Shown here piece after piece: positions 15,513 to 23,506 of a stretch of DNA of 30,787 bases (position 1 is the stretch's first letter; every line of letters starts with the position of its first letter). This DNA comes from Methanosarcinales archaeon (GTDB lineage Archaea; Halobacteriota; Syntropharchaeia; Alkanophagales; Methanospirareceae), in the NCBI GenBank assembly GCA_025464275.1, contig JAODGR010000077.1, positions 14,364-45,150 of the forward strand, in the 5' to 3' direction. Position numbers and translations under genes: made by a program. Under the pieces are notes generated by a model, which was not told the origin of the DNA, did not search any database, and was given only the letters and a program-made list of their open reading frames with translations.

Positions 15513-16460
15513 CTATGTGTCCGGCAGCCCCGCCGCCTCCAATCCGCTATCTGAATAGCCAACTGCAGCCAGTGCACCTATAAGTCCTCTTTCACCCGTT
15601 ATGGTATAATGCTCTATCCCGAATTTGCTAACGAGTCCTATCGCATCCTCCATCTTTACCTCCTCTGTCTTGACTCTTCTACCAAAATCCTTGAGCTCTG
15701 CCGGGATGGCGATGCCTCTCCAGATGGCGATATGGGTCTCATCTGATACGGTAAGCTCACTGAACCTCTTCTTTACGTATGTAATCAGAGCATCGGCATC
15801 TGAAGTTGCGAATACCAGTGCAGTGGATACGCAATTGGTCGTCTTATGTTTGACTCTTGGATATAGCTGAACTATCCTGTGTGCGAGCAATTTACCAGCG
15901 GGTGCCTCTCTACCAATCTTGAAAGCGGTTAGCCATGTAGCACCCCTCTCCTTATTATCCGTGTCATCCACCCCGATAACCACCTTCTCAAGTTTTGGTG
16001 TGAGGATACTCACCCTGCATGTATGAGCCCCGCCTACCCGCTCTATGTCCTCGCTCGATGGATATACTGCCTTGATAACACCCGGTGATTGCGCTAAACA
16101 CGCACTTATACCCACTCCTGCTCCCGCTATGCCAGCCCAGTGTGTGGTCACAGTATCTCCTTTGACTTCAACACCCTCTAACGCCTGACCACCAGTCTCA
16201 GCATCCGCCGGTCCAAACGATACGGGCTTATTCCCTATCCTTGTTATCATGTGAATCGTATTGCCCTCCACCCATGCGTCCCGGGTGACACCACCTGCCC
16301 TGAGCCTGTTTACCGCATCCCATTCCGCCGGTCCCCTCGCAGAGCACTCCTCTATTATCTCCACCAGACCCGCATCCTCATCTACAAGCGTCATGAAATT
16401 CCGTGAGAATAACCTGCCGAATTTTGCTCTCACTTCCTCCGGCTTCAACTCTATACTCAT
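15513..16460 (-). CDS. Methanogenesis marker protein 11
   Basis: A 315-residue protein of a family found almost only in methanogens and their methane- or alkane-oxidising relatives; biochemical role not established to my knowledge. The conspicuous motif is GVDDTDN (163-169) followed by ERGATW, which resembles the DDTD nucleotide-binding motif of the tRNA(Ile2) agmatidine synthetase TiaS. ATP-dependent chemistry is therefore plausible. A Gly-rich stretch HWAGIAGAGVG (108-118) precedes it. It follows mtxX by 14 bases and precedes atpD by 23, in a run with no room for separate promoters. Family recognition is from memory of sequence signatures; TiaS itself is excluded by length and the lack of its zinc-ribbon region. 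Confidence 0.85.
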   Translation of the reverse strand: MSIELKPEEVRAKFGRLFSRNFMTLVDEDAGLVEIIEECSARGPAEWDAVNRLRAGGVTRDAWVEGNTIHMITRIGNKPVSFGPADAETGGQALEGVEVKGDTVTTHWAGIAGAGVGISACLAQSPGVIKAVYPSSEDIERVGGAHTCRVSILTPKLEKVVIGVDDTDNKERGATWLTAFKIGREAPAGKLLAHRIVQLYPRVKHKTTNCVSTALVFATSDADALITYVKKRFSELTVSDETHIAIWRGIAIPAELKDFGRRVKTEEVKMEDAIGLVSKFGIEHYTITGERGLIGALAAVGYSDSGLEAAGLPDT

Positions 16461-16474
16461 TCCTCTCCCCTCCT

Positions 16475-17335
16475 CTACCTCACCATGCCCGCTAATGCCG
16501 ATGCGAATGCGATTGCACCCATGTATTCCTCAGCCGAGCCAGCACGTGAAGTATCAACAATGACATCATCATCCTTCAGCCCCAGTCCGATATATGGAGC
16601 GCCATAAGCCTGCCCGTTCCCTAAATGAACCAGGGTTCTGTAAACCAGGTTACCGGAAACGCCATCCGGCGCCAAGACGAAGTTACTACCCACGGTGTCT
16701 TCGATCAGGATTTCATGATACGAGGCATCTATACCTCTGGCTCTGCACATGGAGATGAGTGCACCCGCATCAGCTATCGTCCTGTCTACATACTCGTTCC
16801 TCCCTATGTCGCCCGCTCGCCCGCCGGATAGTATCGCCACATTTGGCTTTATCCCGAACCTCTCCATCAATTCTCTACCACCGTCAATGATGCGAAACTT
16901 CTCCTCAACCGTCCAGCCCTCATCTATGCCCACAGGTGCGAAGAAGAACTGATGTCCTTTCGCCTCCAGGAGTGCGATCCGGTTGACCCTCCCGTAACGA
17001 GCTCTAACATCCTTCAGAAAAGCGGAAGCGCCAAGGGAGCCACGAACAACACCGTCAACATCACCATCCACCAGCATCCGAATCAGCGTCCTCTCAGGGT
17101 ATTCTGATGTTATGACCGGTATGTCTATGTCTATATCTATATCCCTGCCCTTGCCTCTGCCTCCAGCGGGCACATGCACATCCTTACCGCCCACCAGAAG
17201 CACATCAGCAGCCACTCCCGTGTTCATGCAGCTCCTTGCGACACGCGCGATCTCTTCAGCCCTCCTGTCACCGATGCCAATGGCTACACGTGCTTTGCTC
17301 CTCCTGGATATCTCCATGATCTTATCAATTATCAT
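16475..17335 (-). CDS. mtxX: Methanogenesis marker protein 4 (MtxX family)
   Basis: A 286-residue protein resembling phosphate acetyl/butyryl-transferase folds, long annotated as a putative methyltransferase subunit X without firm biochemistry. Landmarks: IGIGDRRAEEI near the N-terminus, VDGVVRGSLGASAF, an ILSGGRAGDIGRNEYVDRTIADA segment in the middle, and SNFVLAPDGVSGNLVYRTLVHLG followed by the Pro-Tyr-Ile-Gly-Leu-Gly region, all typical of the marker 4 family. An alternating Asp-Ile run (about residues 65-73) from a short DNA repeat lengthens a loop. Its ATG overlaps the stop of the upstream gene (ATGA), so the two are translationally coupled. Co-location with marker 11 supports a role in methyl-coenzyme M chemistry, which is inference. 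Confidence 0.87.
   Translation of the reverse strand: MIIDKIMEISRRSKARVAIGIGDRRAEEIARVARSCMNTGVAADVLLVGGKDVHVPAGGRGKGRDIDIDIDIPVITSEYPERTLIRMLVDGDVDGVVRGSLGASAFLKDVRARYGRVNRIALLEAKGHQFFFAPVGIDEGWTVEEKFRIIDGGRELMERFGIKPNVAILSGGRAGDIGRNEYVDRTIADAGALISMCRARGIDASYHEILIEDTVGSNFVLAPDGVSGNLVYRTLVHLGNGQAYGAPYIGLGLKDDDVIVDTSRAGSAEEYMGAIAFASALAGMVR
17120..17146 (-). repeat. Asp-Ile codon repeat in mtxX
   Basis: Tandem GATATA/GACATA units on the minus strand encode alternating Asp and Ile. Directly visible and in frame. Confidence 0.7.
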
Positions 17336-17853
17336 TCTCCATCCTCCTTAATCTTATTTCTTCCGAGACACAGCGGGTCCAGATACTCGCGGTATTCGTC
17401 GACCGTTACGGGTCTACCAGACCAGTATTTTATCACCTCACCATCGGCATCGATGATGGCATTCAATGGCAGCAGTTTCTCACCCCCGCCCTGGTGGATG
17501 ATGTGATAGATGGCAGCTTCGGGAGCGCTGTCGAAGAGCGTGTAAAATGCTATCCGGTCGCCGTACAGCTGCTTCAAAAGTGCTACATTTGGCTTGTCTC
17601 GCTCGCATATCCGGCAGATATTCTCATCGCACGGGTCTCGTATTATACTCAACACAACCGGGCGATTATAGCTCATGATGGTTGAGATTGCGCGTTCAAC
17701 ACCACGATATTTGTTCATCACGTATCTCTCTATCACCTCACTGTATCTTGCGAGTACCTCCTCCCTGCTCATGGTATGCTTATCGGCGAACATCTGCACT
17801 ACCTTCTCTCGAAACGCGCGCCTGTGCTGTGAGACGAGGGCATGGAGGTGCAT
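17332..17853 (-). CDS. Uncharacterised thioredoxin-fold protein heading the marker-gene operon
   Basis: I do not recognise a named family. The 173 residues have a helical N-terminal third (1-62). A thioredoxin-like part follows: strand PVVLSII (65-71), then C75, C80 and C83 in a CxxxxCxxC arrangement, strand IAFYTLFD, a Pro (129) in the cis-Pro position, and LNAIIDADGEVIKYWSG as the closing beta hairpin. A fourth Cys lies at 162. CRIC (80-83) could be a CxxC redox site, or the cysteines could bind metal. The stop overlaps the mtxX start by four bases, so the gene is coupled to marker 4, marker 11, atpD and srp54. That placement suggests a redox, assembly or cofactor-maturation role linked to methyl-coenzyme M metabolism. 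Fold is moderately sure; function open. Confidence 0.75.
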   Translation of the reverse strand: MHLHALVSQHRRAFREKVVQMFADKHTMSREEVLARYSEVIERYVMNKYRGVERAISTIMSYNRPVVLSIIRDPCDENICRICERDKPNVALLKQLYGDRIAFYTLFDSAPEAAIYHIIHQGGGEKLLPLNAIIDADGEVIKYWSGRPVTVDEYREYLDPLCLGRNKIKEDGE

Positions 17854-17883
17854 TTTCCATCTCAGGTTCTCCCTTCGGTCAGG

Positions 17884-17900
17884 AGATATTATAATATAGT
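17884..17900. promoter_or_regulatory. Shared TATA region, thioredoxin-fold operon and zinc-ribbon gene
   Basis: GATATTATAATATAG is nearly palindromic and lies about 35 bases from each divergent start (17853 minus, 17935 plus). It is the only strong A/T box in the 81-base gap. Confidence 0.55.
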
Positions 17901-17934
17901 ATGGTAGTTAAATGTTAAAGGGGAAGCAATAAGA

Positions 17935-18117
17935 ATGAAACACTGCCCGAGATGTGGCTCAAAGCATCTCAATTACCTGCCATGGCTTGGTGAGATATAC
18001 GAATGTCGTGAGTGTGGCTACCGGGGTGCTCTGGTGATAGAGGATGAGGACAGGGAGGCAGTGGAGGATGAGGATATGGCTGAGGATGGAGATGGGGATG
18101 GAGATGGCTGTATGTAG
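17935..18117 (+). CDS. Small zinc-ribbon protein
   Basis: A 60-residue protein with CPRCGS at residues 4-9 and CRECGY at 24-29, a complete two-knuckle zinc ribbon. PWLGEIYECRECGYRG is a pattern I associate with small conserved archaeal zinc-ribbon proteins of unknown function. The tail is acidic and ends in alternating Asp-Gly codons (18082-18108), another dipeptide repeat. GGGGA precedes the ATG. It shares a divergent promoter region with the thioredoxin-fold operon and ends eight bases before the convergent aroA stop. Possible roles are nucleic-acid or protein binding; none is shown by the sequence. Confidence 0.85.
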   Translation: MKHCPRCGSKHLNYLPWLGEIYECRECGYRGALVIEDEDREAVEDEDMAEDGDGDGDGCM

Positions 18118-18125
18118 TTGTGTGG

Positions 18126-19514
18126 TTAACTGGCTAAGAGCCGGATATCAGCACCCAGCTGGCGCAGGTCATCGAAGAATGTAGGATAAGAGACGGTTAC
18201 ACATTCCACATCTTCAATTACAGTCTCGCCCTCGCTCCCTGTACCTGTGCCTGTACCTGTACATAGACCTGCGAGGGTCAGTGCCATCGCTAACCTGTGG
18301 TCACCATGGGAGTGCACCTCCGCCGCTCTCAGGTTCGTGTTCGTCCCTTCTATCAATAGCCCATCACGCCGCTCCCTTATCTTCACACCCAGTTTCCGTA
18401 ATTCTCCCGTAAGGATAGCCAATCTGTCACTCTCCTTATATCTCAGGTGTGCAACACCGGTTATCTCGGTAATACCATCGGCAATAGCTGCTAAGACCGC
18501 TACTGTGGGTACCAGGTCTGGATTCTTACTCATATCTATGCTTATACCCCTCAATCCCGCCCCTGCTACCTCCACATCCACAGTTACAGCTCCGTGGTTC
18601 CTCTCCCATTTCACTCCCACACCCATATCTCGCATTATATCCACTATTCGAGAATCACCCTGAGCAGAGGGGAAGAGATTCCTCACCTTCAATCTGGAAC
18701 TGGTAAGAGCTGCCGCAGCCAGGAGATATGAAGCAGAGGAGAAATCGCCTGGTACTGTGAATTCCCGCAGCTCGTATCTTCCACCGCCGGGTACATGAAA
18801 TGATAAGAGGTCTGGACCACCCCCCTTCGCCATTGCTCCTGAGTCCGATTCTCCCTCCACTCCCACTTCTATCCCCGCTTTAGCCAGTATCTCCATGGTC
18901 ATCTCAACGTACGGGAGTGATACCAGGTTAGTTGCCCTGATACAGGTCTCATGGTCGGCAAGCGGGCAAGCAATGAGCAGTGCAGAGACAAATTGTGAAC
19001 TGATAGAGCCGTCTATATCAGTATTGCCACCCTTCAACCTCCCTCTTACCACTATTGGCGCGGTGCCGTCTCCTTTTGTTGAGAATACCTCTGCACCGAG
19101 GTCGTTCAGCGACTGGAGCAATGGACCGTTTGGACGCTTTCTCAGTGATGCATCACCGGTGATGACCGTGGCACCTTCTTCGCATAGCGAGGCGATGGCG
19201 GTGAAGAATCGGAGTGTGGTACCGGAGTTCTGAGCATTTATCACATCGTCTGGCGTAATGGGTCTGCCTTCTACGCCTTCTACCCTCATCCTCATCTTCT
19301 TCCTCTCACCCTCACCCTCACCTTCAAGTTCCACGAGAGCGCCCATGCATCTCGCGGCGTTGACCGTAGCTTCTGTATCTGCGGAGATGAGAGGGGCTAA
19401 GAGCTCGCTACGTCTACCCAGCGATGCTACTGCGATAGCACGATGCGTGTAGCTCTTGGAAGGAGGGGCATCTATTTCTCCACCTATCCATGACCTGCTC
19501 ACTACCGCCTTCAT
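18126..19514 (-). CDS. aroA: 3-phosphoshikimate 1-carboxyvinyltransferase (EPSP synthase)
   Basis: Transfers the enolpyruvyl group of PEP to shikimate 3-phosphate in aromatic amino-acid synthesis. The 462 residues show PPSKSYTHRA (17-26, PEP/shikimate site), AQNSGTTLRF, the SSQFVSALLIA substrate loop, RYKESDRL and GDHRLAMAL, all canonical. It is longer than the usual ~430 because of low-complexity loops: Gly-Glu repeats near residue 65 (DNA 19305-19328) and Gly-Thr repeats near 420 (DNA 18222-18263). GGAGTGAAGG precedes the ATG. tRNA-Arg lies 33 bases upstream on the same strand, so the gene may be transcribed from the tRNA promoter. No other shikimate gene is in the window. Confidence 0.96.
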   Translation of the reverse strand: MKAVVSRSWIGGEIDAPPSKSYTHRAIAVASLGRRSELLAPLISADTEATVNAARCMGALVELEGEGEGERKKMRMRVEGVEGRPITPDDVINAQNSGTTLRFFTAIASLCEEGATVITGDASLRKRPNGPLLQSLNDLGAEVFSTKGDGTAPIVVRGRLKGGNTDIDGSISSQFVSALLIACPLADHETCIRATNLVSLPYVEMTMEILAKAGIEVGVEGESDSGAMAKGGGPDLLSFHVPGGGRYELREFTVPGDFSSASYLLAAAALTSSRLKVRNLFPSAQGDSRIVDIMRDMGVGVKWERNHGAVTVDVEVAGAGLRGISIDMSKNPDLVPTVAVLAAIADGITEITGVAHLRYKESDRLAILTGELRKLGVKIRERRDGLLIEGTNTNLRAAEVHSHGDHRLAMALTLAGLCTGTGTGTGSEGETVIEDVECVTVSYPTFFDDLRQLGADIRLLAS

Positions 19515-19547
19515 CCTTCACTCCAGCCACTGCGGATGCAGAGCAGA

Positions 19548-19619
19548 CGGAGTCGCTGGGATTTGAACCCAGGTCGTCAGGTCCGGAACCTGACAGGATA
19601 TCCTCTACCCTACGACCCC
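19548..19619 (-). tRNA. tRNA-Arg(CCG)
   Basis: Minus-strand cloverleaf: acceptor GGGGTCG/CGACTCC with one G-U pair, D loop AGAGGATA with G18G19 and A21, anticodon stem TCAGG/CCTGA around TTCCGGA (anticodon CCG), T arm CTGGG-TTCAAAT-CCCAG and discriminator G. The D stem is short (three pairs). No intron, no encoded CCA. Confidence 0.93.
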
Positions 19620-19641
19620 TACTCCTACGTACCACTCTATA

Positions 19642-19656
19642 ATTTTATTTATAAGG
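19642..19656 (-). promoter_or_regulatory. TATA box of tRNA-Arg
   Basis: Minus-strand CTTATAAATAAAATT is centred about 30 bases before the tRNA 5' end, the standard archaeal spacing for a stable-RNA promoter. It may also serve aroA. Confidence 0.7.
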
Positions 19657-19755
19657 AAGGAGATTATAAATGAAGAGAGGATGAGAGTTTGAAGTTTTTT
19701 TGGTGTGTGGTAGAAGAGGAGAGAAGAGAAGAGAGGGGTGATTCACGTATAGGAT

Positions 19756-21003
19756 ATGGCAGATGTAGATGCTGGGACTTTTAACGTTAAAGATGTCCTG
19801 GTGGAGATGAAGGACCTCTCCGGCTCGATGGTGGACCTTGCATATTCCGCGATTCTGTATAGCAATCCTGAGATAGCGAAGGAGGTCTACAAGTTAGAGA
19901 AGCGGATGCACTCACTCCTGTATAAGATGCGAATCGCGATAATGCTCGGTGCACGGAACATAGATGATGCGGTGGAATTCGCAGGGCTGTTACAGATAGC
20001 AGCAGCGGCGGAGAAGATAGCCAGTGCGGCAGGCGACATAGCGAAGATAGCGGAATCGGTTGATATAACCCGGTATCTGGACAGGAGCGATTTCGAGGAG
20101 GCGGTGATGAATGTGAGGATAAAGCCCGCATCAGAACTGACGAATAAAACCCTTGGTGGATTAAGACTGGAGACAGAGACGGGTATGAGTGTACTGGCGA
20201 TAAAGAGGGGCTCGAACTGGATATACCTCCCTTCAGGCAACGAGCAATTGAAGGAGGGTGACCTGATCATCATCTCAGGACCCACGGAGGGGATACCTGC
20301 ATTCTGCCGGATGGCAACAGGAGAGGAGTACAGATACAGGGTTAAAGAGGGAGAGGAGAAAGAGGGGGAGGATAGAGAGCGTGGTGAGAAGAGGGGTAAG
20401 AGGATAACCGAGGAAATTGCGGACTTAATCGCGGAGATGAAGAACATCTCCGAACTCACGGTTGGGCTGGCGTATTCGGCGGTCATGTTCGAGAGTAAAG
20501 AGATTGCGGCAGAGGTGAGGGACTTAGAGGAGTCAATGGACCGGATGAAGGACGAGCTGGAGATACTGGTGATGAAAGGGGCAAGGGGTGTAACAGGTGG
20601 GACCAACTTCGAAGAGCTCAGGGGGATACTCCACGTAGCCATCTCCTCAGAGACGATTTCCGATGCAGCGTATGAGATAGCAGACGTGGTGCTTCGGGAT
20701 ATAAAACTGCATCCTGTATTTTTAGCCTCTATAAGGGAATCAGATGAGGTGATATTGAAGATGGAAGTGAAGAACAGGGAGATATTCGGTAAATCACTCC
20801 GGGATTTGAGGATAGAAACACAGACGGGGATGTTCATCCTCGCCATTCGGAGAGAGGATGGCAGGTGGGTGTATAATCCCGGAGGCGATGCAGTACTGAA
20901 TGAGGGTGACCTGCTAATCATGCGCGGACCCAGGGAGGGAGAGGATAAGGTGAGAGAGATATTTTTAGGCTCTGAACTCAATGCCAATGCCAGTAATAGA
21001 TAG
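19756..21003 (+). CDS. Fused tandem PhoU/TrkA-C (RCK C-terminal) regulatory protein
   Basis: Soluble regulator with two copies of the same unit. Each unit is a PhoU-like helical part followed by a TrkA-C ligand-binding domain: first about residues 8-98 and 108-190, second about 222-315 and 325-405. A charged Glu/Lys/Arg linker (about 196-222) joins them. The halves are clearly homologous (KDLSGSMVDLAYSAILY against KNISELTVGLAYSAVMF; LGGLRLETETGMSVLAI against LRDLRIETQTGMFILAI). Such proteins usually gate or sense for K+ or Mg2+ transporters; in many archaea the units are separate genes beside a transporter. No transporter lies next to it here. The start has GGTGAT 13 bases upstream. The next gene overlaps its end by 23 bases. 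Confidence 0.88.
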   Translation: MADVDAGTFNVKDVLVEMKDLSGSMVDLAYSAILYSNPEIAKEVYKLEKRMHSLLYKMRIAIMLGARNIDDAVEFAGLLQIAAAAEKIASAAGDIAKIAESVDITRYLDRSDFEEAVMNVRIKPASELTNKTLGGLRLETETGMSVLAIKRGSNWIYLPSGNEQLKEGDLIIISGPTEGIPAFCRMATGEEYRYRVKEGEEKEGEDRERGEKRGKRITEEIADLIAEMKNISELTVGLAYSAVMFESKEIAAEVRDLEESMDRMKDELEILVMKGARGVTGGTNFEELRGILHVAISSETISDAAYEIADVVLRDIKLHPVFLASIRESDEVILKMEVKNREIFGKSLRDLRIETQTGMFILAIRREDGRWVYNPGGDAVLNEGDLLIMRGPREGEDKVREIFLGSELNANASNR

Positions 21004-22672
21004 GAGCACATACAGGGCGAATGATATAAGAGGGATTGCCGATGATACCAGCCCGAACTTCCAGCTAAGTGACGAATTCTGCACCTTAACCGGACTGGCA
21101 TACGTGGAGTTACTGCGTAAGTGGCGAGATAAAGAGCCAGAAGAGCTGCGGGTGGTCATCGGTAAGGATGTCAGAACGAGCTCTAAACGTATAAAAGAGT
21201 CATTTAGCGAAGCGGTACGGAGCAGAGGAGTTCATGTGATAGATATAGCAGCTCAGGATAAGGTGAGTTCCACTCCGATGATGTACTTCGCTACATGGCT
21301 GTTCAATGCAGATGGCGGTGTAGAAGTTACTGGCAGTCATCTTGATAAGGAATGGAACGGGTTCAAACTCTGCATCGGCTCAGAGAGCACCACCGCTGAC
21401 CAGATAGCGGAGATGTATCAGATGGCGAAGAGGCTTGAAGAGGGGAGCATGAGGGTTGAACTGGCTGAGGAGCACCTGAGTGGAGAGGTAGAGGAAGTGG
21501 ATGTGCTGATGGATTACCACCGTATGATACGAGCGAATGTGATTCTCCGAGCGAGATGGGAGGAGCTGGCACTGGAGGCTCTATCAGGCAAGCTCAGCCT
21601 GAAGGATGCACTCGCAAGGGCAGATGCAGAGATAGAGGAGATGGATTCGGAGAGGAGGGAGCCTTTAGCCGGTCTAAAGGTGGTATATGATGCAGGAAAC
21701 GGCACCACAGGCGTGATTGCACCCCCCATATTCCGTGACCTGGGTGCGGAGGTGATAGAACTGTACTGTGAACCCGATGGTAATTTCCCGCATCATCTAC
21801 CCGACCCCACGGTACCGCGCTATCTGAAGGATTTACACAACGAGGTAGCGCGTAGATGTGCGCACATCGGGCTCGCATCGGACTCCGATGGTGACCGTGC
21901 AGGAGCGGTATCGCCCGGTGGACGGCTGATAATAGGGGAGCAGATTCTGGCTCTGCTATGCAGACATATTCTGAAGGAGCATCCAGGTGCGAGGATTGTC
22001 TATGATACGAAATGCTCAGATGCGATAAGGGAGATAATCATGGAGAACGGTGGGGTGCCGGTGGAATGTAAGACCGGATTTTCGTTCATAAAATCGAAGA
22101 TGGAAGCCGTATCCGCAGTTGCAGGCGGTGAGATGTCCGGGCATGTGTATTTCCAGAAGAACAATCGCGCTGACGATGCGGTATTCGCATTCTCCGAACT
22201 CCTGCTACTCACTGCTACGGAGCTGCTGGAGCAGGGGAGTGGAGCGGGGGGAGTAAGAGCCGCGGGCATATATGTAGTGGATGAGATGCTGAAGGATCTT
22301 CTGCAGCGGTATGTGAATACACCGGAGATAAGACTGCCTGTGGTGAGTGATGAAGAGAAGGAGCGGGTCTGTGATACCATAGAGCAGCTATACCGGGAGC
22401 TGGCATTGAAGCATCCTGAGAGATACAGGAGACGAACAGATGAGAGTGGCAATGACATAGATGGAGTGAAGATAGATTTCCTGAATTACGATGGCTGGGC
22501 ACTCATCCGCCGCTCGAATACCTCGCCCGTGATTATCCTCCGGATGGAGTCGAGGAGTGAGGAGGGTTTGCGAAGGATAGAGGATGAGGTGATAAAGCGT
22601 TTTCTCAGCTTCGATACCATAGACCTGGAAGCAGATGCATATGCCAGGGAGATAGTGCATAGAGTGAGATGA
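20981..22672 (+). CDS. Alpha-D-phosphohexomutase family protein (phosphomannomutase/phosphoglucomutase-like)
   Basis: Moves phosphate between C1 and C6 of a hexose. The 563 residues contain the phosphoserine loop at TGSH (117-120, Ser119), the metal loop DSDGDR (301-306), the sugar loop GGEMSGH, and a C-terminal phosphate loop RRSNTSPVIILR. Two oddities: the catalytic loop reads TGSHLDKEWNG where most members have TASHNP or TGSHNP, and an extra helical insertion (about 150-228) separates domains 1 and 2, making it about 100 residues longer than usual. Catalytic Ser and metal ligands are intact, so it is probably active, but substrate cannot be assigned. The start overlaps the preceding gene by 23 bases; a second ATG at 20987 is equally plausible. 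Confidence 0.88.
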   Translation: MPMPVIDRSTYRANDIRGIADDTSPNFQLSDEFCTLTGLAYVELLRKWRDKEPEELRVVIGKDVRTSSKRIKESFSEAVRSRGVHVIDIAAQDKVSSTPMMYFATWLFNADGGVEVTGSHLDKEWNGFKLCIGSESTTADQIAEMYQMAKRLEEGSMRVELAEEHLSGEVEEVDVLMDYHRMIRANVILRARWEELALEALSGKLSLKDALARADAEIEEMDSERREPLAGLKVVYDAGNGTTGVIAPPIFRDLGAEVIELYCEPDGNFPHHLPDPTVPRYLKDLHNEVARRCAHIGLASDSDGDRAGAVSPGGRLIIGEQILALLCRHILKEHPGARIVYDTKCSDAIREIIMENGGVPVECKTGFSFIKSKMEAVSAVAGGEMSGHVYFQKNNRADDAVFAFSELLLLTATELLEQGSGAGGVRAAGIYVVDEMLKDLLQRYVNTPEIRLPVVSDEEKERVCDTIEQLYRELALKHPERYRRRTDESGNDIDGVKIDFLNYDGWALIRRSNTSPVIILRMESRSEEGLRRIEDEVIKRFLSFDTIDLEADAYAREIVHRVR

Positions 22673-22711
22673 TTGATAATTTTATTATTGTCCTCTTATC
22701 TCTCTTCTATC

Positions 22712-23506
22712 ATGGCTGAAGAAGAAGTAGTGAAGGTCCTGATTGTACTCACACCCGCGGAGTCGAAGCGATTGATTGCGAAAGGAGTGAGGAAGCTGGA
22801 AGAGGTCGAACGAGCTCTGGAGCACGGGACCATCATAATAGGTCTGGGAACCACGAATGCGTATATAGCCGAGGAGTTGCTCAGTGCGGAGGGCAGGGAA
22901 GTGGATAAAGAGAGGTTCGCAGCTGGTGTAATCACCGATAAGGGCACCTGCATAGTACCGAAAGAGGAACGTGGCAGAGATGTGATTCTGATAGATGGTA
23001 AATTAACGGATATCTCCTTTGAAGAAGCGCTGGAAGGTATGGGTGCAGATGATGTCTTCATAAAAGGTGCAAATGCACTGGACGCAACCGGGAGGACCGC
23101 GGGCATTCTCATGGCTAATACCGCCGGAGGCACAATAGGCTCCGCACTGGGCAGAGTGATGGCGAGGGGTGTGAATTTTATCATCCCGGTGGGCATAGAG
23201 AAGACCATTCCCTATCCCATCACCGAGGCTGCGAGGCATATCGGAATAGGGCGGTTCTATAAGTCTGTGGGCAGACCCGTGGGGCTGATGCCCGTACATG
23301 GTAAAATAATCACCGAGATTGAGGCTTTGAAGATACTGGGTGCGAGCAATGCATACCCGATAGCAGCGGGTGGTGTGAATGGTGGAGAGGGTTCTGTGGT
23401 CATCTGCGCAGAGGGTAGAGAGGAGCAGATGGACAGCCTGATGCAGTTCATAACGAGAGAGATAAAGGGTGAACCGGGATTGAAGCTGGTGAAATGTGAA
23501 GTATGA
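22712..23506 (+). CDS. Conserved uncharacterised protein
   Basis: I cannot name the family. From the ATG at 22712 it has 264 residues and no signal peptide or membrane helix. Recurrent features: TPAESKRLIAKGV near the start, GTIIIGLGTTNAYIAEEL, DVFIKGANALD, a Gly-rich MANTAGGTIGSALG, IIPVGIEKTIP and GGVNGGEGSVVI near the end. These Gly-rich turns after beta strands suggest a ligand- or nucleotide-binding alpha/beta fold, which is inference. A TTG at 22673, just after the upstream stop and preceded by GAGTGAG, would add 13 hydrophobic residues and cannot be excluded. The 3' end overlaps aspS by ATGA, implying coupling with the synthetase and the phosphohexomutase upstream. Confidence 0.8.
   Translation: MAEEEVVKVLIVLTPAESKRLIAKGVRKLEEVERALEHGTIIIGLGTTNAYIAEELLSAEGREVDKERFAAGVITDKGTCIVPKEERGRDVILIDGKLTDISFEEALEGMGADDVFIKGANALDATGRTAGILMANTAGGTIGSALGRVMARGVNFIIPVGIEKTIPYPITEAARHIGIGRFYKSVGRPVGLMPVHGKIITEIEALKILGASNAYPIAAGGVNGGEGSVVICAEGREEQMDSLMQFITREIKGEPGLKLVKCEV

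Noticed and set aside
19887..21101. 404-residue open frame on the minus strand opposite the PhoU/TrkA-C gene
   Set aside because: Ser/Ile-rich translation with no recognisable motif, lying antisense to a clear two-domain protein; it arises from the codon bias of the plus-strand gene.
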